From positions 1-64,000 of the forward strand of contig JADFIG010000016.1 in NCBI GenBank assembly GCA_022566735.1: 64,000 nucleotides of DNA. Reading direction: 5' to 3'. Below, piece by piece: positions 27,794-37,619 of this stretch (the first letter of the stretch is position 1; each line of letters opens with the position of its first letter). The notes under the pieces were generated by a model, which saw only the letters and a list, made by a program, of their open reading frames with translations, was not told the DNA's origin and searched no databases. The stretch comes from Pseudomonadota bacterium (GTDB lineage Bacteria; Pseudomonadota; Gammaproteobacteria; Burkholderiales; Burkholderiaceae_C). A program made the position numbers and the translations under genes.

Positions 27794-30379
27794 ATGCCGT
27801 TTCCCGCTTCCACGAATTCACCCACCCCGCTGCCTCCCCCGCCTCCCGGGCAGACCAGCAGCCGCCTCTTCTGGCGGTGGTGGCGCAGGCAGACCCCGAG
27901 CCAGCAGGACCGCTACGCCACCCTGGGCCCGCTGGTGTCGGTGCTGCTGTTCCTGGTGGCCATCATCGCGGCCTTCTGGTACCTGCGGAACGAGGAAATC
28001 GAGCGCGAGCAGGAGTCCGTCAAACGCGACACCGAAGTCGTTCAGCAGCAAATCCGCATGCGCCTGGTGGAAAACCAGGAGCAATTGCTGCGCATGGCTC
28101 GGGAAATCGCCCTGAAACCCGCCAGCGCCGACGGCTTCATGCGGCAGGCCGGAGATTTCGTGCGGGCCCGCCCCGAGGTCGCCAGCGTCACCTGGGTGCA
28201 GGCCGATGCGCGCGTGCGCGCCACCCGCAGCGCCCTCAGCCTGCCCATGGACCCCGTCGCCCCCGCCGAAGAAGCCACCGAGCCTCGCCCCGACTGGCGC
28301 GAACTCTTCCCCGGTGGCGAGCCCATCCAGGCCTTCCACCAGGCCCGCAACCTCAACACGCCAACCTACTCGCGGCCCTACATCAACCCGCAAGGTGCCC
28401 GCGCCCTGCAGCTGCACATGCCGCTGATGGACCGCGGCGGCTTCGCCGGCACCCTCGTCACCGAGTACACCCTGGACTCGCTGATGCGCTACACCGTGCC
28501 GCGGGAAATCGCCAGCCGCCACGCCATGAGCCTGGTCGAGGTCAGCGGCGTGGTGCTGACCAGCACCGTCGGCGGCGCCAACGAGCGTTCGGCCAAGCCG
28601 ACCTTCGTGCACGACGTCATCGTCACGCCGGTGGGCAACGGCCTGATCCTGCGCGGCATGGGGTTCCGGACCTCGTCCAGCCTGGTCGGCAACACCCTGT
28701 TCTGGATGGTGGTGGCGCTCTCGGCCTTCACCGTCTGGACGCTGATGGGCACGCTGCGCCACATGCGCCGCCGCTCGCAGATCCAGAAGGCCCTGGTGCA
28801 GGAAACCAATTTCCGCCGGGCCATGGAAAACTCCATGCTCACCGGCATGCGCACCATCGACCTCGAAGGCCGCATCACCTACGTCAACCCGGCGTTCTGC
28901 GCGATGTCGGGCTTCTCCGAAGAAGAGCTCATCGGCTGCGTGCCGCCCTACCCCTACTGGCCGAAAGACCGGCTCGAAGAGTTCAACCGCATGTTCCAGC
29001 AGGAGCTGCTGGGCCGCAGCCCCATGGGCGGCATCGAGGTCGTCATGCAGCGCCGTGACGGCAGCCAGTTCGACGCCCGCATGTACGTCTCGCCCCTGAT
29101 CGACGCCCAGGGCGACCAGACCGGCTGGATGACCTCGGTCACCAACATCACCGAAGCCAAGCGCGTGCGCGACCAGCTCACGGCAGCGCATGAACGCTTC
29201 ACCACCGTGCTGGAAGGCCTGGACGCGGCCGTGTCGGTGGTGTCGGTGCAGCGCGGCGAGCTGCTGTTCGCCAACCGCTCCTACCGCCTGTGGTTCGGCG
29301 CCAATCCCGACGCCCACGTGCAGCTCACCGGCGGGCGGGTCATGCCCGACGAGGTCATCGACGGCGACGAGTCCGTGGACGATTTCGGCGGCCTGCCCGC
29401 CCAGGCCCTGACCAATGCCGGCAGCGACACCCGCGAGGTCTTCATGGAAGGCGTGCAGAAGTGGTTCGACGTGCGCGCCCGCTACGTGCAGTGGACCGAC
29501 GGCAACCTCGCACAGATGCTGATCGCCACCGACGTGACGGCCCGCCGCCATGCCGAAGAGGCCGCCGCCCGCCAGGCCGAGAAGTCGCAGTTCACCAGCC
29601 GGCTCATCACCATGGGCGAAATGGCCTCGACCGTGGCCCACGAGCTCAACCAGCCGCTGGCGGCCATCTCCAACTACTGCAGCGGCATGATCAGCCGGGT
29701 GCAATCGGGCAGCATCGACAACGAGCAACTCGTCAGCGCCCTGGAGAAAACCTCCCGCCAGGCCCAGCGCGCCGGCCAGATCATCCACCGCATCCGTCAG
29801 TTCGTGAAGCGCTCGGAACCCCAGCGCCAGCCCTGCCGCGTGCGCGAGATCACCGACGCGGTGGTCGAACTGGCCGTCTTCGAGATGAAGCGCCGCCGCG
29901 TCACGCTCAACACCGCGGTGGCCAACCGCCTGCCCCAGCTGATGGCCGACCCCATCCTGATCGAGCAGGTCCTGCTCAACCTGCTGAAGAACGCCGCCGA
30001 GGCCATCGACGCGGCGCAGATGCCGCAGTCGCGCCGCATCATCGACCTGCGCGTGCAACTGCGCCGCCTGGAGGAACAAGGCCAGGTCGTCGAGTTCTCC
30101 GTGACCGACGGCGGCCCCGGCATGAAGGAAGACATGCTGGCCCGCCTGTTCGAGGCTTTCCACTCCACCAAGGCCGAGGGATTAGGGATTGGCCTGAGCC
30201 TGTGCCGCTCGATCATCGAGTCCCACCAGGGCCGAATCAAGGCCGAGAACATCTACAATGGATCATCGGTGGCAGGGTGTCGTTTCACATTCACCCTGCC
30301 CATCGACAGTGGCACCGCAGCCGATTTCAGCGACTCGGCCATGCCCCCCTCCAACGACTTGCTTGCCGATAACCCATGA
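27794..30379 (+). CDS. PAS-domain sensor histidine kinase (DctB/FixL-like)
   Basis: An 861-residue membrane kinase. TM1 is at ~48-66, then a periplasmic sensor region of ~220 residues, TM2 near ~300, two PAS domains (the first at NFRRAMENSMLTGMRTIDLE, the second at RFTTVLEGLDAAVSVV) and a transmitter with His616 in STVAHELNQPLAAIS. The ATPase motifs are NLLKNAAEAID, DGGPGM and EGLGIGLSLCRSI. It is followed with a 4-bp overlap by its FixJ-type partner. The 190-bp divergent gap to aceE suggests control of the PDH operon. The ligand is not deducible from sequence. ATG 27794 (MPFPAS) was taken as the start. Confidence 0.9.
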   Translation: MPFPASTNSPTPLPPPPPGQTSSRLFWRWWRRQTPSQQDRYATLGPLVSVLLFLVAIIAAFWYLRNEEIEREQESVKRDTEVVQQQIRMRLVENQEQLLRMAREIALKPASADGFMRQAGDFVRARPEVASVTWVQADARVRATRSALSLPMDPVAPAEEATEPRPDWRELFPGGEPIQAFHQARNLNTPTYSRPYINPQGARALQLHMPLMDRGGFAGTLVTEYTLDSLMRYTVPREIASRHAMSLVEVSGVVLTSTVGGANERSAKPTFVHDVIVTPVGNGLILRGMGFRTSSSLVGNTLFWMVVALSAFTVWTLMGTLRHMRRRSQIQKALVQETNFRRAMENSMLTGMRTIDLEGRITYVNPAFCAMSGFSEEELIGCVPPYPYWPKDRLEEFNRMFQQELLGRSPMGGIEVVMQRRDGSQFDARMYVSPLIDAQGDQTGWMTSVTNITEAKRVRDQLTAAHERFTTVLEGLDAAVSVVSVQRGELLFANRSYRLWFGANPDAHVQLTGGRVMPDEVIDGDESVDDFGGLPAQALTNAGSDTREVFMEGVQKWFDVRARYVQWTDGNLAQMLIATDVTARRHAEEAAARQAEKSQFTSRLITMGEMASTVAHELNQPLAAISNYCSGMISRVQSGSIDNEQLVSALEKTSRQAQRAGQIIHRIRQFVKRSEPQRQPCRVREITDAVVELAVFEMKRRRVTLNTAVANRLPQLMADPILIEQVLLNLLKNAAEAIDAAQMPQSRRIIDLRVQLRRLEEQGQVVEFSVTDGGPGMKEDMLARLFEAFHSTKAEGLGIGLSLCRSIIESHQGRIKAENIYNGSSVAGCRFTFTLPIDSGTAADFSDSAMPPSNDLLADNP

Positions 30380-31014
30380 GCTTGATCCCCAAAAAAGGCA
30401 CTGTGTATGTGGTGGATGACGACGAGGCCGTGCGCGACTCGTTGCAGTGGCTGCTGGAGGGCAAAGACTACCGGGTGCGTTGTTTCGATTCCGCCGAATC
30501 CTTCCTGGCGCGTTTCGACCCCCGCGAAGTCGCCTGCCTGATCGCCGACATCCGCATGGACGGCATGAGCGGCCTGGAACTCCAGGACAAGCTGCTGGAG
30601 CGCAAGTCCCCGCTGCCCATCGTCTTCATCACCGGCCACGGCGACGTGCCCATGGCGGTGAACACCATGAAGAAGGGCGCGATGGACTTCATCGAAAAGC
30701 CCTTCAAGGAAGACGCCCTGGTCGCCCTGGTCGAGCGCATGCTGGACCAGGCCCGCGCCGCCTTCTCGCAGTCGCAGGAAGCCGCCAGCCGCGAGGCCCT
30801 GCTGTCGCGCCTGACCACGCGCGAGGCCCAGGTGCTGGAGCGCATCGTCGCCGGCCGCCTGAACAAGCAGATCGCCGACGACCTGGGCATCTCCATCAAG
30901 ACGGTGGAAGCCCACCGCGCCAACGTCATGGAAAAGCTCAACGCCAACACCGTGGCCGACCTGCTGAAAATCGCCCTCGGTGCCAACGCCCCCGCGGCCG
31001 GCGGCACCAAGTAA
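30376..31014 (+). CDS. FixJ/NarL-type response regulator
   Basis: A 212-residue regulator: receiver domain with D14-D16, phosphoacceptor Asp58 (IADIRMDG), Thr in ITGHGD and Lys108 (IEKPF), then a LuxR-type helix-turn-helix (LTTREAQVLERIVAGRLNKQ, KTVEAHRANVMEKL). The start overlaps the kinase stop by 4 bp (ATGA). The receiver resembles FixJ/TtrR/StyR regulators that activate transcription when phosphorylated. Its likely target is the divergent aceE operon, inferred from position. A good Rho-independent terminator follows it, so folD is a separate unit. Confidence 0.92.
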   Translation: MSLIPKKGTVYVVDDDEAVRDSLQWLLEGKDYRVRCFDSAESFLARFDPREVACLIADIRMDGMSGLELQDKLLERKSPLPIVFITGHGDVPMAVNTMKKGAMDFIEKPFKEDALVALVERMLDQARAAFSQSQEAASREALLSRLTTREAQVLERIVAGRLNKQIADDLGISIKTVEAHRANVMEKLNANTVADLLKIALGANAPAAGGTK

Positions 31015-31048
31015 GCCCTTGCCGGCACCCCGGTGCCACGCTGCATGG

Positions 31049-31072
31049 AAGGCCGCCCACCGCGGCCTTTTT
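31049..31072 (+). terminator. Rho-independent terminator after the PAS kinase/regulator pair
   Basis: AAGGCCGC and GCGGCCTT form a perfect 8-bp stem with a 5-nt loop (CCACC), ending in a run of T. It lies 35 bp after the regulator stop and 62 bp before folD. Confidence 0.85.
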
Positions 31073-31134
31073 CCATTCTCGCGGCACGCGCCTTCGTCCC
31101 GTCTTTCCCTCCACCGCCCCCCCGAAAGCCCACC

Positions 31135-31995
31135 ATGACCGCCCAACTCATCGATGGCAACGCCCTGTCCAAGCAACTCCGCGGCGAAGTCGCCCAGCGC
31201 GCCGCCGCGCTCACGGCCAAGGGCACGAAGCCCGGCCTGGCCGTCGTCCTGGTGGGCGACAACCCGGCCAGCCAGGTCTACGTGCGCAACAAGGTCAAGG
31301 CCTGTGAAGACGCCGGCTTCAAGTCGGTGCTGGAGAAGTACGACGCCACGCTCAGCGAGGCCGAGCTGCTGGCCCGCGTCGAAGCGCTCAACAACGACCC
31401 CAGCATCCACGGCATCCTGGTCCAGTTGCCCCTGCCCAGGCACATCGACGACCACAAGGTCATCGAAGCCATCTCGCCGCTGAAGGATGTGGATGGCTTC
31501 CACGTCGCCAGCGCCGGCGCCCTGATGGTCGGCGAGGTCGGCTTCAAGGCCTGCACGCCCTACGGCTGCATGAAGATGCTCGAATCCATCGGCATGAAGG
31601 ACCTGCGCGGCAAGCACGCCGTGGTGATCGGCCGCTCCAACATCGTCGGCAAGCCCATGGCCATGATGCTGCTGGCCGCCAACGCCACCGTCACCATCAC
31701 CCACAGCGGCACGGCCGACCTGGGCGCCATGACCCGCCAGGCCGACATCGTGGTCGCCGCCGTCGGCAAGCGCAATGTGCTGACGGCCGAGATGGTCAAG
31801 CCCGGCGCCGTGGTCATCGACGTGGGCATGAACCGCGACGACGAAGGCAAGCTCTGCGGCGACGTGGACTTCGCCGGCGTGAAGGAAGTGGCAGGTCACA
31901 TCACCCCCGTGCCGGGCGGGGTCGGCCCCATGACGATTACCATGCTGCTGGTCAACACCATGGAAGCGGCCGAGCGCGCCGCTGCCGCAGCATGA
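31135..31995 (+). CDS. folD: Methylenetetrahydrofolate dehydrogenase/cyclohydrolase
   Basis: A 286-residue bifunctional enzyme interconverting 5,10-methylene-THF, 5,10-methenyl-THF and 10-formyl-THF with NADP+. Family motifs are [14 protein letters not shown] (with the catalytic Lys), [25 protein letters not shown], the nucleotide-binding [15 protein letters not shown] and the C-terminal [21 protein letters not shown] 31135 gives the normal length; the 34 codons upstream overlap the terminator. Its stop overlaps the peptidase start by 4 bp, so the two are translationally coupled. Confidence 0.96.
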   Translation: MTAQLIDGNALSKQLRGEVAQRAAALTAKGTKPGLAVVLVGDNPASQVYVRNKVKACEDAGFKSVLEKYDATLSEAELLARVEALNNDPSIHGILVQLPLPRHIDDHKVIEAISPLKDVDGFHVASAGALMVGEVGFKACTPYGCMKMLESIGMKDLRGKHAVVIGRSNIVGKPMAMMLLAANATVTITHSGTADLGAMTRQADIVVAAVGKRNVLTAEMVKPGAVVIDVGMNRDDEGKLCGDVDFAGVKEVAGHITPVPGGVGPMTITMLLVNTMEAAERAAAAA

Positions 31996-34070
31996 GCACC
32001 AACCCCCTTCTGGACACCACCGGCCTGCCCTTGTTCGATCAGATCCAGCCCGGGCAGGTCACGCCCGCGATGGACGCGCTGCTGGCCGAGTCCGAAGCGG
32101 CACTGGCCCAGGTGACCTCGCCCGAGGTGGCCGCCGACTACGACGCCCTGTCACTGCTGCTGGACGTGCCCACCGAGCGCCTGGGCCGTGTCTGGGGCGC
32201 CGTGGGCCACCTCAATGCCGTGGCCGACACGCCCGAGCTGCGCGCGGTGTTCAACGAAAACATCCCCCGCCTGACCGAGTTCTACACCCGCCTGGGCGCC
32301 GACGAGCAGCTCTACGCCAAGTACAAGGCCATCGACCAGCAGGACCGCGCGGAAGGCGCTGATCAGCGCAAGCTGACGCCGGCCCGCCGCCGCGCCCTGG
32401 ACAACGCCCTGCGCGGCTTCGTGCTGGGTGGCGCCGAGCTGCAAGGCGAGGCCAAGAAGCGCTTCGCCGAGATCCAGGAACTGCAGGCCGCCAAGTCACA
32501 GGCCTTCTCCGAGCACGTGATGGACGCCACCGACGCCTTCTCGCACTTCGCCAGCACCGAGGAGCTGGCCGGCGTGCCCGAGGACGTGCAGGCCGCCACC
32601 CGTGCGGCAGCCGAGGCCGACAGCCAGCGTGGCGGCCAGGGCGGCCACAAGCTCACCCTGCACATGCCCTGCTACCTGCCGGTCATGCAGTACGCCACGA
32701 ACCGTGCCCTGCGCGAGACGATGTACCGCGCCTACGCCACCCGCGCCAGCGAGTTCGGCCCCAGTGAGCGCGACAACTCCGCGCTGATGCAGGACATCGT
32801 CGCCCTGCGCCAGGAAGAGGCCCAGCTGCTGGGCTACGCCAATTTCGCCGAGGTCTCGCTGGTGCCCAAGATGGCCCAGAGCCCCCAGCAGGTCATGGAC
32901 TTCCTGCGCGACCTGGCCCGGCGCGCGCGCCCCTTCGCTGAGAAGGACATGGCCGAGCTGCGCGAATTCGCCCGCAGCGACTGCGGCCTGGACGACCTGC
33001 AGGCCTGGGACGTGGCCTTCGTGAGCGAAAAGCTCAAGGAAGCCCGCTACGCCTTCAGCGACCAGGAGGTCAAGCAGTACTTCACCGAGCCGACCGTGCT
33101 CCAGGGCCTGTTCGGTCTGATCGAGAAGCTGTTCGACGTCCGCATCTCGCCCGACACCGCGCCGGTGTGGCACCCCACGGTGCGCTTCTTCCGCATCGAG
33201 CGCGAGGGCGCCCAGGGCAAGCACCTCGTCGGGCAGTTCTACCTTGACCCCTACGCCCGCCCCGGCAAGCGCCCCGGCGCCTGGATGGACGATGTGCGCG
33301 GCCGCTGGAAGCGCCCGGACAACCAGGCCACGCAAACGCCGGTGGCCCACCTGGTCTGCAACTACGCCCAGGGCGTCGGCGACAAGCCCGCGCTGCTGAC
33401 GCACGACGACGTCACCACCCTCTTCCACGAATTCGGCCACGGCCTGCACCACATGCTCACGCAGGTGGACGACATCGGTGTGGCCGGCATCAGCGGCGTC
33501 GAGTGGGATGCGGTCGAGCTGCCCAGCCAGTTCATGGAGAACTTCTGCTGGGAATGGGACGTGGTGCAGCAGCTGACCTCGCACGTCGACAGCGGTGCGC
33601 ACCTGCCGCGCGCCCTGTTCGACAAGATGGTCGCGGCCAAGAATTTCCAGAGCGGCATGCAGACCCTGCGCCAGATCGAGTTCTCGCTGTTCGACATGCG
33701 CCTGCACGCCGAGCCGGGCGCCCAGGCCGATGTGCAGAAGGTGATCGACGCGGTCCGCCAGGAGGTGGCCGTCAACATCCCGCCGGCCTTCAACCGCTTC
33801 CAGCACAGCTTCTCCCACATCTTCTCGGGCGGCTATGCCGCGGGCTACTACAGCTACAAGTGGGCCGAGGTGCTGTCCGCCGACGCCTACGCCGCCTTCG
33901 AAGAAGCCGCCACGCCGCAGACCGGCGTGCTCAACCCCGAGGTCGGGCGCCGCTACCGCGAAGCCATCCTGGAAGCCGGTGGCAGCCGCTCGGCCATGGA
34001 GAACTTCAAGGCCTTCCGCGGCCGCGAACCCCGCATCGACGCCCTGCTGCGCCACCAGGGCATGGCCTGA
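31992..34070 (+). CDS. prlC: M3-family zinc oligopeptidase (oligopeptidase A type)
   Basis: A 692-residue cytosolic metallopeptidase that degrades short peptides, including cleaved signal peptides. The zinc site HEFGH is at His479-Glu480-His483 ([13 protein letters not shown]), with the third ligand in the following [20 protein letters not shown] segment. Length and the C-terminal [21 protein letters not shown] region fit oligopeptidase A rather than the smaller PepF. It is coupled to folD by an ATGA overlap and followed by a small periplasmic protein gene 32 bp later. Confidence 0.94.
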   Translation: MSTNPLLDTTGLPLFDQIQPGQVTPAMDALLAESEAALAQVTSPEVAADYDALSLLLDVPTERLGRVWGAVGHLNAVADTPELRAVFNENIPRLTEFYTRLGADEQLYAKYKAIDQQDRAEGADQRKLTPARRRALDNALRGFVLGGAELQGEAKKRFAEIQELQAAKSQAFSEHVMDATDAFSHFASTEELAGVPEDVQAATRAAAEADSQRGGQGGHKLTLHMPCYLPVMQYATNRALRETMYRAYATRASEFGPSERDNSALMQDIVALRQEEAQLLGYANFAEVSLVPKMAQSPQQVMDFLRDLARRARPFAEKDMAELREFARSDCGLDDLQAWDVAFVSEKLKEARYAFSDQEVKQYFTEPTVLQGLFGLIEKLFDVRISPDTAPVWHPTVRFFRIEREGAQGKHLVGQFYLDPYARPGKRPGAWMDDVRGRWKRPDNQATQTPVAHLVCNYAQGVGDKPALLTHDDVTTLFHEFGHGLHHMLTQVDDIGVAGISGVEWDAVELPSQFMENFCWEWDVVQQLTSHVDSGAHLPRALFDKMVAAKNFQSGMQTLRQIEFSLFDMRLHAEPGAQADVQKVIDAVRQEVAVNIPPAFNRFQHSFSHIFSGGYAAGYYSYKWAEVLSADAYAAFEEAATPQTGVLNPEVGRRYREAILEAGGSRSAMENFKAFRGREPRIDALLRHQGMA

Positions 34071-34102
34071 ACACCCCCACCGGACCACAGGAGCCCCTCA
34101 CC

Positions 34103-34720
34103 ATGCGCATTGCCTGTCTGCCCCGGCGCGCCCTCCTGGCGCTGCTGCCCGTGCTTGCCTCGCTCGCCAGCCCGGCCTGGGCCCTGTACAAAGTGGTGGG
34201 CCCGGACGGCCGCGTGACCTACACCGACCGGCCGCCCAGCGACCGCCCCGCGAAGGCGCTCAAGGCCGGCGGCGCCAGCCAGCCCACCGATGGCTTGCCC
34301 TTCGAGCTGCAGCAACTGGTCACCCGCTTCCCCGTGACCCTGTTCACGGGCGCGAACTGCACGCCCTGCGATGCCGGCCGCCAGCTCCTGCAGGCCCGTG
34401 GCGTGCCCTTCACCGAGAAGACGGTGAACACCTCTGACGACATCCGCCGCTTCCGCGACGAGGAAGGCAGCAGCCAGCTGCCCACGCTGCGCATCGGCCA
34501 GAAGCGCCTCACCGGGCTGCAGCAGTCCGAATGGACCGCCTACCTCGATGCCGCAGGCTACCCCGCGCACATCGTCCTGCCGCCTGGCTACCAGGCCCCG
34601 GCGGCCTCGCCCCTGGTGCCGCTGGACGTCCAGCCCAAGGCCGAACCTGAGGCCGCCACGCCCTCCCCCACCCAGCCTCAGGCGCCCGCAGGCAACGCCC
34701 CTGCCGGATTCCGCTTCTGA
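34103..34720 (+). CDS. Periplasmic DUF4124/glutaredoxin-like protein
   Basis: A 205-residue exported protein. The signal peptide (residues 1-27, ending SPAWA) is followed by a short DUF4124-type segment (LYKVVGPDGRVTYTDRPP) and then a glutaredoxin/thioredoxin-like fold with CTPC at 86-89 (FTGANCTPCDAGRQLL) and a cis-Pro (SQLPTLRIG). The C-terminal ~40 residues are a Pro/Ala-rich tail. It is probably a thiol-disulfide reductase or oxidase of the envelope; its partner is unknown. A ribosome site (CAGGAG) precedes ATG 34103. The next gene starts one base after its stop, so they are co-transcribed. Confidence 0.82.
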   Translation: MRIACLPRRALLALLPVLASLASPAWALYKVVGPDGRVTYTDRPPSDRPAKALKAGGASQPTDGLPFELQQLVTRFPVTLFTGANCTPCDAGRQLLQARGVPFTEKTVNTSDDIRRFRDEEGSSQLPTLRIGQKRLTGLQQSEWTAYLDAAGYPAHIVLPPGYQAPAASPLVPLDVQPKAEPEAATPSPTQPQAPAGNAPAGFRF

Positions 34721-34721
34721 C

Positions 34722-36017
34722 GTGAGCGACACCGTCCAGCGCACCCAGGTCGCCATCGTCGGCGGCGGGCCTGCGGGCCTGATGGCCGCCGAGCTGCTGT
34801 CCCAGGCGGGCCTCTCGGTCGACCTGTTCGACGCCAAGCCCTCGGTGGGCCGCAAGTTCCTGCTGGCCGGCCGCGGCGGGCTCAACCTCACGCATTCGGA
34901 GCCGCTGGAGCGCTTCATCCAGCGCTTTGCCGAGCGCGCAGAGTGGCTGGCCCCCCTGCTGCGGGCGTTCGGCCCCGACGAGTTGCGCGCCTGGGCCCAG
35001 GGCCTGGGCATCGAAACCTTCGTGGGCAGCTCCGGCCGCGTCTTCCCGACCGACATGAAGGCCGCGCCCATGCTGCGCGCCTGGCTTCACCGCCTGCGCG
35101 AGCAAGGCGTGCGCCTGCACATGCGCCACCGCTGGCTGGGCTGGGATGACAGCGCCCCGGAAGGCCCAGGCCTGCTGCGCATGGCCTCACCCGAAGGCGA
35201 GGTGCGGGTGCAGGCCGAGGCCACCGTGCTGGCGCTGGGCGGTGGCAGCTGGGCCCGGCTGGGATCGGACGGGGCCTGGCTGCCCTGGCTGCAGGCCCGT
35301 GGCGTGGAGGTCGCGCCGCTGCGCGCGGCCAACTGCGGCTTCGACGTGGCCCCGACAGGCCCTGAGCTCACGGAGCGCCCCCATTGGAGCGAGCACCTGC
35401 GCAGCCGCTTCGCCGGCCAGCCCCTCAAGCCCGTGAGCCTGAGCTTCACCGACCTGCAAGGCCGTGCCCGCCAGCAGCAAGGCGAGTTCGTGCTGACCGA
35501 CACCGGCATCGAAGGCAGCCTGGTCTACGCGTTCTCAGCGGCCATCCGCGACCGCATCGCCGCCGAAGGCCGCGCCACCGTGCACCTCAACCTGCTGCCG
35601 GCGCACACGCCCGAAGCCGTGCTGGCCGAAACGCGCCGCCCGCGCGGCCCGCGCAGCCTGAGCACGCACCTGAAAAGCCGCCTGGGATTGCAGGGCCTGA
35701 AGATGGCGCTGCTGCACGAGCTGTTGACGCCCGAGCAACTGCACGACCCGGTGGCCCTGGCGCAGGCCATCCAGGCCCTGCCGCTCACGCTGGTGTCGCC
35801 GCGCCCCATGGACGAAGCCATCAGCACCGCGGGCGGCGTGCGCTTCGAAGCGCTCGATGGCCACCTGATGCTCAAGGCCCTGCCCAGCGTGTTCTGCGCC
35901 GGCGAGATGCTGGACTGGGAGGCCCCGACCGGCGGCTATCTGCTGACGGCCAGCCTGGCCACCGGGCGCCAGGCGGCACAGGGCGTCATCCAGCGCCTCA
36001 GAAGCTCAGCGTCTTGA
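34722..36017 (+). CDS. YhiN/HI0933-family FAD-dependent oxidoreductase
   Basis: A 431-residue flavoprotein of the HI0933-like family (often annotated as TIGR03862-type NAD(P)/FAD-dependent oxidoreductase). The dinucleotide-binding motif [20 protein letters not shown] lies at the N-terminus, followed by the family stretch [16 protein letters not shown], a middle [15 protein letters not shown] and the C-terminal [18 protein letters not shown]. The physiological substrate is not known. The start is GTG 34722, one base after the preceding stop. The longer open frame would overlap the whole tail of that gene. Its 3' end overlaps the convergent rpiA by 20 bp. Confidence 0.88.
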   Translation: MSDTVQRTQVAIVGGGPAGLMAAELLSQAGLSVDLFDAKPSVGRKFLLAGRGGLNLTHSEPLERFIQRFAERAEWLAPLLRAFGPDELRAWAQGLGIETFVGSSGRVFPTDMKAAPMLRAWLHRLREQGVRLHMRHRWLGWDDSAPEGPGLLRMASPEGEVRVQAEATVLALGGGSWARLGSDGAWLPWLQARGVEVAPLRAANCGFDVAPTGPELTERPHWSEHLRSRFAGQPLKPVSLSFTDLQGRARQQQGEFVLTDTGIEGSLVYAFSAAIRDRIAAEGRATVHLNLLPAHTPEAVLAETRRPRGPRSLSTHLKSRLGLQGLKMALLHELLTPEQLHDPVALAQAIQALPLTLVSPRPMDEAISTAGGVRFEALDGHLMLKALPSVFCAGEMLDWEAPTGGYLLTASLATGRQAAQGVIQRLRSSAS

Positions 36018-36669
36018 CGCCTTCCGAGGTGCCCAGCAGGCACACATCGGCCTTGTTGCGGGCGAACACGCCCACCGTGACCACGCCCGGCCACTGGTTG
36101 ACGTCGGCCTCGAACTGCGCCGGCTGCGTGATCTGCAGGCCCTTCACGTCGACGATGACGTTGCCGTTGTCGGTGGTCACGCCTGCGCGCACCTGGGCCT
36201 GAGCGCCCAGGGCTGCGAAGGCGCGGATGACCTGGGCCGCGGCCATCGGGATGACTTCCACCGGCAGCGGGAACTTGCCCAGGGCCTGCACCAGCTTGCT
36301 GTCGTCGGCGATGCAGACGAAGCGCTCGGCCAGCTCGGCCACGATCTTCTCGCGCGTCAGGGCCGCGCCACCGCCCTTGATCATGTTCCCGGCGTGGTCG
36401 ATCTCGTCGGCGCCGTCGATGTAGACGCCCAGGCCCGTGACGGCCTCGGCTTCCAGCACAGGCACGCCCAGCGCCTGCAGGCGTTGCGTGCTGCGCACCG
36501 AGCTGGACACGGCCCCGGCCACGCGCTGCGGGTTGGCCTTCAGGGCCTCGCCCAGGGCGTCGATGAACTTGTCCACCGTCGAGCCGGTGCCCACGCCCAC
36601 GATGCTGCCCTCGGGCACGTATTGCAGGGCGGCTTGGCCCACCAGGGTTTTGAGTTCGTCTTGGGTCAT
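35998..36669 (-). CDS. rpiA: Ribose-5-phosphate isomerase A
   Basis: A 223-residue enzyme interconverting ribose 5-phosphate and ribulose 5-phosphate in the pentose phosphate pathway. Signature motifs are [38 protein letters not shown] (catalytic Glu/Lys region) and the C-terminal [17 protein letters not shown]. It has normal length with a clear ATG at 36669. Its 3' end overlaps the convergent flavoprotein gene by 20 bp, leaving no room for a dedicated terminator. It supplies the sugar phosphate used by nucleotide genes elsewhere in the window. Confidence 0.97.
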   Translation of the reverse strand: MTQDELKTLVGQAALQYVPEGSIVGVGTGSTVDKFIDALGEALKANPQRVAGAVSSSVRSTQRLQALGVPVLEAEAVTGLGVYIDGADEIDHAGNMIKGGGAALTREKIVAELAERFVCIADDSKLVQALGKFPLPVEVIPMAAAQVIRAFAALGAQAQVRAGVTTDNGNVIVDVKGLQITQPAQFEADVNQWPGVVTVGVFARNKADVCLLGTSEGVKTLSF

Positions 36670-36738
36670 GGTCGTGAGAAAGGAGGTTTCAAGGCAGAGG
36701 TGTCAGGGGCTTCAGGGACTGCAGGGGCGCTCGCACCC

Positions 36739-37572
36739 TCAGGGGTGGCCGCGGCCGCCGAGCTGCATCCAGGCCATCAGGCCGCCGATGAGCACCGGCT
36801 GGTGCACCATGTAGAACGTCAGGCTCCAGCGGCCCAGGGTGGTCAGCAGCCGCCAGGCCAGATGGCTTGGACGGGCCGGATGGGATGGCATCGCCGCACG
36901 GGCGCCATTGTGGCCTGAAGTGCCGCCCGCGGTGGGCGCCAACGTGCCGCTGCCCAGCCAGTGCCTGCGGTGCGCCAGCAGCCAGCGCGTGCCGGCCAGG
37001 CCCCACCACATCACACCCAGCCAGGGCAGCACGGGCACGAAATCTTCGGTGATGGGCTTGTGCGTGACCAGGCCCACCCAGTTGGTCAGGCGCGTGTCGA
37101 ACAGCGGGTGCGCCACGAACTGCGGCAGCAGCAGCGCCAGCCCGCCCAGCGGCCACAGCCACGCGCCCCAGCCGGCCGTCAGCCGAGCGACGATGAGCAT
37201 CACCGCCATGCCGTGCAGCACGCCGAACGAGATCCAGCTGTGCGGGAACATGAACCAGCTGCCCAGGCTCACCAGCGCGGCGCAGCCCACGACCTGGGCC
37301 CAGCGCCGCCAGAAGCGCGCCCAGCGCTGGCCCTGGTCGGTGGCCACGGCCTGGCCCGCGCCTGCGCACAGCAAAAACAGCGAGAGGATGCAGGTGCGCT
37401 GGGTGGTCCACAGCGGGTCGGTGTAGAAATTCGCGTCGATCAGGCGGTAGGTGGCCAGGTCGAAACAGAAATGGAAGGCGGCCATCCAGACCAGGGCGAA
37501 GCCGCGCAGGGCGTCGAGCCGGTCGAAACGCGGGGTGCCGAGAGAACTTGCCTTGCCATTTCCGGGTCGCAT
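36739..37572 (-). CDS. DUF1624 (heparan-alpha-glucosaminide acetyltransferase-like) membrane protein
   Basis: A 277-residue integral membrane protein with about seven to eight predicted helices. The N-terminal RFDRLDALRGFALVWMAAFHF is the DUF1624 signature, related to membrane acyltransferases, with the conserved His/Asp in AFHFCFDL. Late in the protein SWISFGVLHGM and the last helix SLTFYMVHQPVLIG also match the family. A low-complexity Ala/Gly/Ser/Pro loop (residues ~215-240) interrupts it. The substrate is unknown. It is divergent from the U32 gene with a 47-bp gap, and rpiA begins 69 bp downstream on the same strand. Confidence 0.82.
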   Translation of the reverse strand: MRPGNGKASSLGTPRFDRLDALRGFALVWMAAFHFCFDLATYRLIDANFYTDPLWTTQRTCILSLFLLCAGAGQAVATDQGQRWARFWRRWAQVVGCAALVSLGSWFMFPHSWISFGVLHGMAVMLIVARLTAGWGAWLWPLGGLALLLPQFVAHPLFDTRLTNWVGLVTHKPITEDFVPVLPWLGVMWWGLAGTRWLLAHRRHWLGSGTLAPTAGGTSGHNGARAAMPSHPARPSHLAWRLLTTLGRWSLTFYMVHQPVLIGGLMAWMQLGGRGHP

Positions 37573-37619
37573 GGCGATAGTATCGGCGCTTTGCCGGCCT
37601 GCTTTTCCGCCTCCCCGCC

